Positions 22,556-32,634 of a DNA stretch of 64,000 nucleotides are shown piece after piece. The stretch's first letter is position 1. Each line of letters begins with the position of its first letter. The notes under the pieces are model-generated. The model saw only the letters and a program-made list of their open reading frames with translations. It did no database searches and was not told where the DNA came from. Source of the stretch: Micropterix aruncella (Eukaryota; Arthropoda; Insecta; Lepidoptera; Micropterigidae); assembly GCA_944548615.1 (NCBI GenBank), contig OX155952.1:30963458-31027457 (forward strand), read 5' to 3'. The translations under genes and the position numbers were made by a program.

Positions 22556-22797
22556 TTGACACCGATTTGACAGTAACTATTAGCTTTTTTTGTTATTATC
22601 GTTACTAAACGTTATTTTAACAATTTCTATTATTCAATAAAACTCAACACAAATTGATTTTAATTGAACTTTTAAACCTCATACTACTTAACCATGATAA
22701 TTTAACTAACACGTACCGTGCACGGTAATCGTATGGTTAATATAATTAATATAATATAAATTAAGTGTGACATTATAATTAGGTATATTGCAGTCTT

Positions 22798-23715
22798 TAG
22801 AGTAAGGTCGGCAAATATGACCCAGTCGGCTAATATGGACCACCCGCTTCTCCACGAACCTAGCGACTGAACACGCCTAAAGTTAGTCGCGAGTCGAATG
22901 ATGTTGCATCGCGACGCCGCCAGTTGTCTGCTGTTACTCTCGGACCGTATTCGCGTCACCTCTTGCGATTTTTGTATTTTGTGACAAATCGATGTTATTT
23001 TCTGGTAAGTTTGTAATTTTTTTATACATCAACTTGTTGCTTAAATTGTTTGTGGCCAACATGTTTGCGTTGGTATGTTTTCCTGCCTATTCAATACTGT
23101 AGTTTATAAAAGTAAGACAAAGTCAGAAGTATTTATAAAAATATTATTATGATAAAGTACTGGGTGCGGCTAATATGGAACCCCATAGCGTAGGTAAATA
23201 CGGCCCAGTGGTCTGTATTAAACCCTTTTTTTATTACAGAAAATGTCTCCACGTCCTTCTTCAAAAGCAGGGACGAGAAAAAGATGGGATGGGGCGGATA
23301 TGCAGGCAGCAATTTCTGCGATAAGCGACAAAAAGATGGGCTTCCTTAAATCTTTCCTTAAACAAATCTAACGAGGCAGGAAAGCTTGAAAAGCACAAAT
23401 TATCACTTCTTCACCGTACAAAAAAGATTTGGAAGACTCGAAAAAAATGAAAAAACTAATCTACGGAATCTAATGCAAATATGGGCCAGATGGTCCATAT
23501 TTACCTACCATGTCACAGATTTCTTTTTTTCGACTGTATTGGTATTTGACAAATTTAAGCTAAGTAAATTATAATGAGGATGAGTAAATGACTGAATTAT
23601 GTTAACCAGATAAGTACTCTACTGATTAAAGTTCATGATACTGATATTGTGTAATAACCTTGAGTTTTATTTCAAAAAGTCCTTATGGTGGTCCATATTT
23701 GCCGACCTTACTCTA
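22798..23715 (+). mobile_element. pogo-like DNA transposon, internally deleted
   Basis: The element is 22800-23713. Its termini are perfect 20-bp inverted repeats, GAGTAAGGTCGGCAAATATG, flanked by TA on both sides (22798-22799, 23714-23715), as expected for the Tc1/mariner-pogo superfamily. Subterminal copies of GGCTAATATGGA-like and GGTCCATATTT words recur inside both ends. It carries a 5' leader with a plausible intron (donor TG|GTAAGT at 23005; acceptor TTATTACAG ending 23239) and the start of a transposase. The DDE catalytic region is deleted, so it could move only in trans. Confidence 0.8.
23243..23371 (+). pseudogene. pogo-like transposase N-terminus (42 codons)
   Basis: The ORF starts right after a splice-acceptor-like TTATTACAG. 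It reads SSKAGTRKRWDGADMQAAIS and then AISDKKMGFLKS before a stop. This is the beginning of the Psq/CENP-B-type helix-turn-helix used by pogo transposases to bind their own TIRs. The residues after GFLK (normally A.K.FGVP..TL) are lost at the deletion junction. No DDE domain follows. Confidence 0.65.
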
Positions 23716-23784
23716 CTATTAGATGCATAAGATAGTTATTGGTCGGTGCCGACGCTTCTCGCATCATAATCATTTTAAAAAAGG

Positions 23785-24075
23785 AAGTAGACTAAACGAA
23801 GCACTTGCAGACTTTGTCGGCACGGCTGTTACGGCTCTTTATTCGCCAATCGCACACCCCGCGATGGCGTCGGCGGAACTGTGACAGATAGCAGATAACA
23901 ATAAAGAACGGGTCCGAGGGGCATTAGGAAGTCGGTAGCGCTTTTGACACGCCGACCGTTATCTCGATTGCTTTCACCGGCATGCGAGTCGAAATCGTAG
24001 ACGAGTCCGATAAATCAATAATCGAATCGGGCTCGGCGATTCTGATCTGCCGCTCATCTCTACTGCGATCAGCTG
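23785..24075. promoter_or_regulatory. Unique conserved-looking block, candidate cis-regulatory element
   Basis: Non-repetitive moderate-GC sequence with transcription-factor-like words: AACAATAAAGAA (Sox/Fox-like) and ATAAATCAATAATCGA (homeodomain/PBC-like). No ORF of interest. Regulatory function is inference. Confidence 0.28.
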
Positions 24076-24689
24076 GTTCCGATTCTGGTATGCTGGCGAG
24101 TGGCGGAGGTTACCACCAACGTCTAAACTGAATAATTTATTAATAACATTCATGTCCATGCAGTAATTTATTAATATCAATAACATGAGTTACACATGTC
24201 GTAGTTACAAAAAGAAGAAAAAAACACTGCACTTTTCAAACATTGCTTGCGAAGAGATGTTTCTCACATATGTAATATGAGGCTGCTTAGGAAGTGGAAC
24301 TACTTAGGCAACAGAATTAATTATTACGTCTATAAGTAGTGCCCGGATTTATATATAAATGCACTGGCTTAGCAAGATGCGAAACTGGTTCGTTCACTAA
24401 AACCTCCGTTATTTTAATAAGGTTCCTGCGCTTATCGGAAGTCTCATGGATAGAATCAATTAAAAAAATAATAGTCAATAGCTTTGGTAAAATCCAATAC
24501 ATGTTCTAAGAGATTTGGATAATGCTGAAACCATATTCCAAGAGGATAGTGCTACTAAATTATAAAAAAAACATCCTGGTAGTTGATATTTTTCTTGGCC
24601 GGTAATTTTTATTTTTATTGACTAAGTATACTTTAAATTTGATAAAATATATATATATTTTAAAATTAGATTATTGTCCCAACAGCAAA

Positions 24690-24915
24690 GACCAACTAGA
24701 ATGGCTGAAGGGACCAACTATATAATTCCTCACGTACATACACCTTTGCCCAAATACAGTTGTATTTCATCGCCCCAATTTTTTTAAATACTTTAGAAGA
24801 TTCAGTAAAAAATATTCAAAATGTACACCTATTTAAGACAAAAGTAAAAAAATGGCTTCTTTACGATGTAGGTCGTGCAAAGACTGAAATGGAATTGCTT
24901 CATACAATAATTTAA
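24690..24915 (+). pseudogene. Possible LINE ORF2 C-terminal scrap
   Basis: The frame reads NYIIPHVHTPLPKYSCISSP, then VHLFKTKVKKWLL and stops after a few codons. It has the general form of a LINE ORF2 end (a short proline-rich block, then FK-K-K-WLL). The match is weak and boundaries are unknown. Confidence 0.3.
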
Positions 24916-24958
24916 AATATGTGTGTATGTAGGTGTATGTTTATGTGTGTATATGCAT

Positions 24959-25655
24959 ATATGTATGTATGTTGGGAGCTAATGGGCCCTTGCTGAGTTG
25001 GCCACGAAGACCCATTCTGTTTCAGGGTCGGTCACACTCACGGGTCAACACCCATCCGATGGCCTCCACGCACGGGGTGCGAGCCTGGGTAGGACACTGG
25101 GTCAACCAGTCTCCCCTGGGAATCAATCCTCTGGCGCTCCTGGACGGTCTGCGCACCGAGCGGCGCAAGCCAATCGATTGTGCTCTCTGACTAACAATCG
25201 GGGGACTCTGGGAACTGTATTGTTTCCTATAGAGCGGGGGTAGTTGTCTACCTTACGGCGACTGCTCTTGAAATGACCATTGGCCATCCGATCCCGGTTC
25301 AGAGTCGGGCAAAGGACGCCTTGGTCCGCGACAGATTCGGTGCACTCCGTTTCACCGCTTCGTAAGGGAGAGGACCGCGCAAGCGACCTCGAACTCGGAA
25401 CCAATCGAGAGACCGGAGAAATCTGGTCACAATTGGAAGTGAGGGCGCGAGTATCTCGAGCCCGCCGGGTTTATTCCTGGCTCACTCGCGGTAAGGCGTT
25501 GGACTCTCGCGGGTTGTGACGTAGCTGGACGTAGAATTGTACTGTCCAAAGTCTTCTACGTTCACTGCAGGGCGACAGAACGACTAATCGTTAAAACGTC
25601 CTGTGGTGACGGGCTCGCCCGTTGTAGTTGACACCGCAAGATATGTATGTATGTA
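24959..25655 (+). mobile_element. R-family retroposon copy E, full length, with 15-bp TSD
   Basis: A 667-bp body (24974-25640) runs in sense orientation from GGGAGCTAATGGGCCC to GTTGTAGTTGACACC. It is flanked by ATATGTATGTATGTT at 24959-24973 and 25641-25655. The duplication is simple sequence, so weaker evidence than at 301 or 52264. At 25478-25505 the sense strand carries TGGCTCACTCGCGGTAAGGC, which resembles a tRNA box A. The 80-94 codon ORFs on both strands fall within the repeat. Confidence 0.75.
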
Positions 25656-28070
25656 TGTTTGAATGTGTATATGTGTATGTAACTAACCCTTTATCATGTA
25701 TATTTGTATTCATATGTGTACTATTTCATGCCATTATCTTAGTGTTAGTATTGAAAGTAGTCTATTAGTCAAATAACCCTCTATATATATAGTCAATGGT
25801 ACTACTCAAAAAACAAAGGCAGCATATTTCGTATGCCCAGATACAGGCTGTTCGGTCTAGTTGGGCATTCGTCTAGAATGGTCGTATGGGCTGTGTTCAT
25901 TTCCTATTGCTTATATAAATAGTTACAAATTATATCTGTACGATCACACTATTAACTCTCTACCAGAATGTAACAAATAAATAAATAAATAAATTTATTT
26001 TCGTGACTATCAGATTATTACTTTGATAACTATGTTGTTAGACATTGTTGTATACATTTTAGTGACTATTTTCGTTATTAAGTTATATTATGATGACATA
26101 TACTCATCGATAAAATGTATTTAAATTAATTTATATACTTAGGTAGTTTGCTGTAATGCTATTATTGAGAATGTGAGAAAAAAATACGTATCCAAGCGTA
26201 GGAGTAGAATTTCATTGTATTGTTTTTCGATGAGGTCCACGTAGATGATGGTCAGGGATGAGCAAACGAGCACAGGGATACAACCAATCTGCGCAGCTGG
26301 TTGTCGCTCATCGAGGCTGTGCTGTGTGGCTTAGCACACTTACTACTCTGACTTACTCTTACTCCTGAGGCATCATGACTTGAGCCAGGTCCTCACTTGC
26401 TTCACAATAAGAGAACTTGTCTAACGTTATATATTCCTCTATATTCAGACTAATCAACTAGTCTTCTTCCTGTAGGGATTTCCGCGAGTGCCTTATTGAG
26501 ATTTTTTTCTGGTTGTACTCTCTTGATATTCCCTGTCACTTTATACTCTTCTCTTCGTCTCCGTAATAATCGCGACTGGACCGCAAGTTCCAGAATCTCA
26601 TTATTGTAGGTCGAGTATCGCTATACCTTATCCATTCTAACGACGATACATATTTATGCCAAACTGTTCGTCGGAACGAAAATCACTCCAAAGACTCAAA
26701 TACAATCTTTGAAGATAGACTATTAGTTACTCCGAAGACTCTTTGAACAACGAGACTATTAGTTAGTTGATTTACGTCTTAAATACAAGTCATTTTTTAT
26801 TTACTGGATGTCGGCTTTGAAGTCAACGACACATCTCTCTATGCACTCAGAATGCTGTATGTAGTGTCCTTCTATACCGACTACAAGTGCTGGAATGAGG
26901 GCTCGATTCAGCCTGCAGACCGCATGGGGGTACATCTGTCTGGATCTCAGAGGGCGGCTAGAGCAAGATAATGAGCGGTCCTGGGTTACTTCTGGTCCTA
27001 ATCTATAATAGACGCGCTCCAGGAAGCGCTGATACGAAATTACCTATGGTTGTTGAGCTGTTTATAGTGTTATATCTGTTGTCACTTAAGTGTGCAGAGA
27101 AGAGAAGACCCTTTTGGCGATTTACAGTCCAAATAGTACAGACTACAATACAGTACAGACTTTTTTTACAGTCCAAAAGAAGCTACGAGTATTCATTTGC
27201 CAAATTTAGCTTATTAAAACCAAGGATTGCTAAGCCGTCAGCATCTGGATGGTTCGTACGACCTTCTCTAAGACTATGTTGATGCACTTCTACACTATGG
27301 GCAATGTTTCTGTTTTCCCAGTAGCCATGCAACGCTGATAGGTCGCTTTTGTCGTGGTTTTGGCGCTATGGATTCGGTCCACACCAGCCTTTTCATGCTT
27401 TTTCGCTAAGCACAGCGCAGTGTAATAGACGTAAAACCATTCTTGATACAGCTTGCCACAGAACATCTTTGGATCACAAATCTCCTAAGTGGTACCTAAT
27501 AAAACTGATACGATAACAACCGAAAGCAGCCTCTGCCTCTGGTATGCTACTGCTTCACTGCCGCAGTGGCGGCGCGGCTCAAAGCAATCTCCGACTTCGA
27601 TTCCGTCTCGTTTCGATTCTAAGCTACGATAAAAGATCCATGTCACCGCGATCCGGGCGCTCCTCTGCCTCTGCGCCTGCGCCCGGTTTTGCTCTTAATT
27701 CTCTATTGATCTTTATGTATATCAATCGCGCGATTATGGCGGTATGTCAGAAATGCCGCGGCTCCGCATTTTTCTCTATCAGACACTGGATCTTAAATGT
27801 TTTGTTATGTTTTTACAAATTCAGTTGATATGAAGAATTGTCGGTTTTTTTTATGGCGGCTTTTATTTTGATTTAACAATAAAGCTAAACTTCCTTCGAG
27901 AAAGCGGGGGGAGGGGGGGGGGGGCACCCATACGCAAGCGCGAAATTGCACATCGCATAACCAAAATCAAAGGTATAAGTAAAAATGTCTCAGTAGTTAG
28001 ATAAAGGTCTAAAGTTTCACGTGAGTAAAGATTTTATTAATAATCTCCAATATCTCACAAGTATGGCGGT
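25656..28070. other. Non-coding spacer with microsatellites
   Basis: No gene was recognised. There are GTATGT-rich simple sequence near 25641-25680, an AAATAAAT run at 25968-25990, unclassified sequence at 26240-27480, a moderately GC-rich unique block at 27540-27790 and a G-rich tract at 27906-27924. The 103-codon (26971) and 94-codon (27544) frames have no domains. Confidence 0.4.
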
Positions 28071-28071
28071 A

Positions 28072-28121
28072 GTAGGGCGGAGAAATATCCATAGAAGTAG
28101 GGCGGAGAAATATCCATAGAA
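28072..28121. repeat. Two exact 25-bp tandem copies
   Basis: GTAGGGCGGAGAAATATCCA plus TAGAA occurs twice head to tail with no difference. It looks like a recent local duplication. Confidence 0.9.
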
Positions 28122-28819
28122 ACCAGCCAACATAGCTTTATGGTTTTTAAATTACGAGTTTTAAAATAATATATCCCTGTGTCAATTTCTAAATCCGTAA
28201 GTTGATGGAACCCTCTAAAAGAGTTAAAAACCTTTCATATTTAATTATTTTTTCACTAAAATTCGTCAAAATAAAAACATTAAAAAACTAAGTATTCAAA
28301 CTTAAAAAAAAATGAAAACATGTACATTCAGGAAGAATTTCTATTCATTCAAGACATTCTTCGATGTATTGTCTTTGAGATTAGATAGGTCACTTTTAAC
28401 GATAAATGTTTTAAATGTGTAAGAAAATAATCACAGCTAAAGCATTTTTGAACTTTTTCACTGATTTCTATTAGTATTTATTAGATTGTCGTAATTTTCT
28501 TAGTATTCTAATGATTTTAGTAGTATACCAAATGACAATTCCATTTTGGCATTCATGTAGGTTTCCAAAAAGCTTATAATAATGGATACTTAGATAAAAA
28601 AATGTTCACTGAAAAGCTCACGGAATATACCTCTTTTTATATACTTTTTTAAGTTAATCCTGGAAATATAATTTAGATAGTTAGTGATTTGCAATACTTT
28701 TGTCTAGTTTATACTAATTATTTAAGTTTAATTTCATCCTAAATCTATTTTTAGAAATTATATTTCATGGTTTTTTAAATACCTATTAGTAGATAGGTAC
28801 CCAATTTTATGTAAATTTA

Positions 28820-29079
28820 AACTTTCTGTAAATTATAACTTTCTGTAAATTAGAACTTTCTGTAAATTAGAACTTTCTGTAAATTTGAACTTTCTATAAA
28901 TTACAACTTTCTGTAAATTATAACTTTCTGTAAATTAGAACTTTCTGTAAATTAAAACTTTCTGTAAATTTGAACTTTCTGTAAGTTAGAAATTTCTGTA
29001 AATTATAACTTTCTGTAAATTAGAACTTTCTGTATATTTGAACTTTCTGTAAATTAGAACTTTCTGTAAATTAGAACTT
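28820..29079. repeat. 17-bp minisatellite, ~15 copies, 5-unit higher-order pattern
   Basis: The unit is AACTTTCTGTAAATTAG. Variants at the unit ends repeat every five units (85 bp): units 1, 6 and 11 end in ATTAT, units 2, 7 and 12 in ATTAG, and units 4 and 9 in TTTG. The sequence ends with AACTTGC. Not a CRISPR array: the units are contiguous without spacers. Confidence 0.9.
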
Positions 29080-29384
29080 GCACAAGTAAAATAATTTTCT
29101 AATATGCCAGTCTTAGGCGGCGTTGTCGTAGTAATCAAGATGTTAAAGTGGTTTTTTTTTTGCTACCGGTATAGTTACGAATAAATTGTAATTCTACAGG
29201 AATGTGTACCTCGTTCTTTACTTTAAATAATAAAAAAAACATAATTATCAAGGATCACAGAAAACAAAAGATGGAGCAATTACTTCGAGTATCTATTTGT
29301 CATGATGCGCATGCTTAAAAGTCCAGTCGGACTATTTATAATTTACCATCCGTTGAATTGACTCAACCGCCAGTAGAGCATCAC

Positions 29385-29720
29385 GAGCCGAAGTGAATCG
29401 TATCGTATCGTACACAAGTATGGGGAATCGGTTAAAATATTTCATCACCCGTAGAGCACGCACCCAGAGACTGCGTTCTTGCGGCCGGTTCCCGCGGCGC
29501 CCGCGCTCTCTTCGCTGGGAAAGCTGCGATCCCACCCTTTATATGGCGGAATATGTTTTATGCACCAGCTGCGATCTGGAACGAGGAATGCCGGACATTA
29601 TCCGCAATGCCTCTACAGATGCGGTTTTGCGAGGCTGGGCTTTTTTACAATAAAGAAATATGCGGAAGAGTTTTTGGCTTGGTCTTTATTGGCGCTTAAA
29701 CGCGTCACTCAATCAGTCAG
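29385..29720. promoter_or_regulatory. Unique CpG-containing block, candidate cis-regulatory element
   Basis: A non-repetitive, GC-richer stretch with CCTTTATATGGCGG and GCGGTTTTGCGAGGC. Overlapping short ORFs on both strands (67-86 codons) have no domains. Regulatory role is inferred only from composition. Confidence 0.25.
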
Positions 29721-29920
29721 TCGATAGCCGTGATCATCGTTCGTCATAATTAAATGTAGACAACCTAAATTGAAAAATGAAACCAGGCAATTAGTGGCCA
29801 AAGTAGTTGTTTTCGATACCACAAAAAAAGGGGCACGAGAGCTACGGTAAAGATACCTTGATTCTTTTGATGTAATAGTAAAATAATAAATACCAATGAT
29901 TAATTATTTAACGATTTCAA

Positions 29921-30000
29921 GATTGCTAAAGTCCATAGTAGGATTTAGCAACCATTCTGAAACGGCGAAATGCAGGTGGCGCTGAGAGCATTGGCGGCCA
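29921..30000. repeat. Dispersed repeat, partner at 38596-38675 (inverted)
   Basis: ATTGCTAAAGTCCATAGTAG ... GGCGAAATGCAGGTGGCG aligns over about 80 bp with the reverse complement of 38596-38675. The family is not recognised. Confidence 0.55.
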
Positions 30001-30779
30001 AACTAATATCCATTTATTATGCCATCTATAATAACACTTATAACGAAAGGTTTTTTTATAAAGAACTGATGGATTATAAAAACCCGATAATTTAATCAAT
30101 GATATTCAATTATTAGGTACATTTAATTACTAGTCTATCGGATTGTATATGATCATTGAAATAATACGGAGAGATAGAATGCAATATATTAGCCTATCGT
30201 AACATTAAAGTGCGTAAATATTACGTATTGAAATATTAAGAGCCATGATTTTAAAAATTGGTAATATATTATTGTTTAATTTCGAGATAGTATACTTTAT
30301 AGGCGTATTTAGAACGCCATGTATACTGCGCCGCCATACCACGAAAGCCGCCATATTGCACATAAGATAAGATTAATCTTGTTTTAATATTTTGTACTAC
30401 AAGTATGTACCATTAAACATTGCGTTTAATAGCAAAATCCTAGCTGCCAAAACTTACTGCCAATACTAGCTGCGATTGAGGAATAGCTCTTAATATTTTA
30501 TTTCTTAGTAGAATTTTAGTTTACTTGATTTTATTTTTCACGACATTCCTTAACGTATTTTTTATTTAACATTAGGCAGTACTTTATTATACGAATCTTA
30601 GCCTACCTTAGTGCGGACGTCTCGTGCGATCCAGTTAGGTTAGGTTTAATTTATTTGTAACTGTTATTATGATTTTTTTGTAAAATTAAGAATTTGAATT
30701 TGAATATAATAAATAGTATTAGTTAATTTTAGTAAACCAAAATTAAAAAATAAAAGCAAGGAATTGATGGCCCAAGGAG

Positions 30780-30987
30780 TCATATAGCGTCCGTAGCCCC
30801 GTTGTCACCGGTTCTACTCGTTGTTACCGAAGTTAAGCACCGGGCGGGCGCGGTCAATACTGGGATGGGTGACCGCCTGAGTGTTTGACTGCGTGATGCT
30901 ACAAATGCCCACCTAGAAGATGGTGCCAATAGGCAACAAGGCGGGTTTCACGAAAAGGCATATGCCTTGTGGGTTAAAAAAAAAAAA
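30780..30987 (+). mobile_element. 5S rRNA-derived SINE-like element
   Basis: 30806-30895 strongly resembles arthropod 5S rRNA: CACCGGTTCT, ACCGAAGTTAAGCA, GGGCGCGGTCAATACT, then GGATGGGTGACCGCCTGA. The 5S internal promoter parts (A box around AAGTTAAGCACC, C box GGATGGGTGACC) are therefore present. The first ~25 nt of 5S and its closing 3' stem do not match, and an unrelated ~80-bp body ending in a 12-A tail (30976-30987) follows. That is the plan of a 5S-headed SINE (SINE3-like) transcribed by RNA polymerase III. A tagged 5S pseudogene is the alternative. Confidence 0.6.
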
Positions 30988-31179
30988 CGATACTATAAAA
31001 AAAAGAAATTATAGGAAAGAAATGAGCCACTCTGGATTTCTTTGACGAAATTGTAACATAATACCTATTTATGAGCTTAAATGTCGTACTTGATAATAAT
31101 GTAATCATTCGGTGACATTTGACTGCGTATGCACTTTATTTAAGCAATTATTTTAAAGTCGGCCTAAGCGAAATTGACT

Positions 31180-31446
31180 GTTTGTTTGTTTCTTCTACTC
31201 TTTATTTTTTACAATGGGTGGGTTTATTATCATACTACAATATCTTACAACCAACCCTACTATGAAATGTTTATATGCATATGTGCGTGTAACATGTGTG
31301 CAAGTGTGTGTATTGTTATTGCAGTCGATCGACTGAATGGAAAATACAATTCCGTTATCCTAACGGAAAATGGCGACCCAGCCGGGAATCGAACGCGGAA
31401 CCTTAAAATGTAAGATCAGGCGACCTAACCACTATGCCACCTACTT
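31180..31446 (-). mobile_element. tRNA-derived SINE copy S1
   Basis: On the minus strand, 31446-31370 reads as a tRNA-like head. Box A is TGGCATAGTGGTTAGG and box B is GCGTTCGATTCCCGG. The body matches the copy at 45207-45545, including CTGCAATAACAA, ACACACTTGCACACATGTTAC and CATATAAACA..TTCATAGTA. Both copies share the head, body and order, so this is a dispersed SINE family. The 79-codon ORF on the plus strand is antisense noise. Confidence 0.65.
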
Positions 31447-31539
31447 AAGTTATATCAGCATTTGGGCATCTTGCTATTTCCTGAGCAATAGTTTTCCGTT
31501 GGTTTGCCCGATTCAGACGTGAACAATTTTCATTGAAAA

Positions 31540-32440
31540 ATGGCGAGAAAATGGACTTCACCGACTTTAGTCACTGCAAAAACCATCAAGGATGCGACAA
31601 AAATACTGCTTGAAAATTCAAAGTCTGCTTGTAAACAGACCGAAGAGACTCCCACGATTTCATTAACAGCCATTGATGAAATCCTGCATTAACACCTGCG
31701 CGTCAAGAAGCGTTGCTCTCGCCCGGTTCCCCATTTGCTCACTGCAGATCAAAAACAGGGTCGTGTAACGTTGTGCTATGCTATATAACGTTATGCTAAA
31801 CTATAACTAAATTCAAGTAAGGGTAAAGCCGCAATATTTTTGATGTCATCACGGGTCATGATACCTGGGAAATGAGACCAGTTTAACCCAGAAAATAAGC
31901 TGCAGTCAACATTTTGGATGTTTTAACGGGGATACTTCAAGAAAAGTTAATCAAGGAAGCAGGAGATTGGAAAGAAAATGGTGGCGACATTTTATTCTGC
32001 AAGTGGCCAAATGGTTTTGTTAAAAGATAGTCAAGCAATCAATTCAAAGTAGTAAATTGGAATCTGCTTGCCATTTATTTGTAACAAATTGAAACTAAAA
32101 CGTCCACGTGATTGCATTGAAACAACACTGCAATTAAATTTAGATTAAAATAGAGACAATTAGAATAAAACCATTAAAACTAAAAACGTATGCATCGAGA
32201 AGTCTATTCTTGCACCCTCACAATGCATCTCCTCACAAACCCATTCCCAACAATGAGTTTTTGAAGATCACAGAAATGCAATAGCTATCGTATCCGCCTA
32301 TAACTCAGATTTGACTCCGTGTGACTTTTTGCTCATACCAAAAATCAAATTTGGACTTCGTGGAACTCGCTTTGCTAGCCCCGAGGATGCCCGAAATGCT
32401 GTTGTCTGCTCTTGATGACATTCACATTGGTAAACTTCCG
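31540..32440 (+). pseudogene. mariner-like transposase, multiply broken
   Basis: The frame starts at ATG 31540 (MARKWTSPT) and carries one stop (TAA) just before HLRVKKRCSRPVPH and LTADQKQGRVTLCYAM, the conserved linker of mariner transposases. Further blocks are ITGHDTW (~31850; normally TGDExW), KKMVATFYSASGQMV (~31975-32020), LFLHPHNASSH (~32205-32235; normally HDNA) and, after a 1-nt deletion, YNSDLTPCDFLLIPKIK (~32300-32350). Two of the three catalytic Asp positions are His and the third (CDF) is kept, and the spacing of the last two fits D34D. The protein would have been the cut-and-paste transposase. This copy is dead. TIRs were not found. Confidence 0.8.
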
Positions 32441-32634
32441 TGAGTGTTTTAAATCTTGGTTTAGGCGAATAAAATCGTGTATAGCGGTGCTTATAAACTC
32501 ATCTATAATTATACCAGATATAATGAATGTAGAATTAATGATAGCAGATTAATTGCATGTTGAATTAATTATAGTAGCTTGAATGCTGTTGTTTTATAAA
32601 AAGGGCGCATCAACTAATTTTATCAGAAAGCATG

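Noticed and set aside
25478..25505. Functional tRNA gene inside R copies
   Set aside because: Only a box-A-like string is present. There is no box B at the right distance and no cloverleaf.
28820..29079. CRISPR-like array
   Set aside because: The units are contiguous 17-mers without unique spacers, and the genome is eukaryotic.
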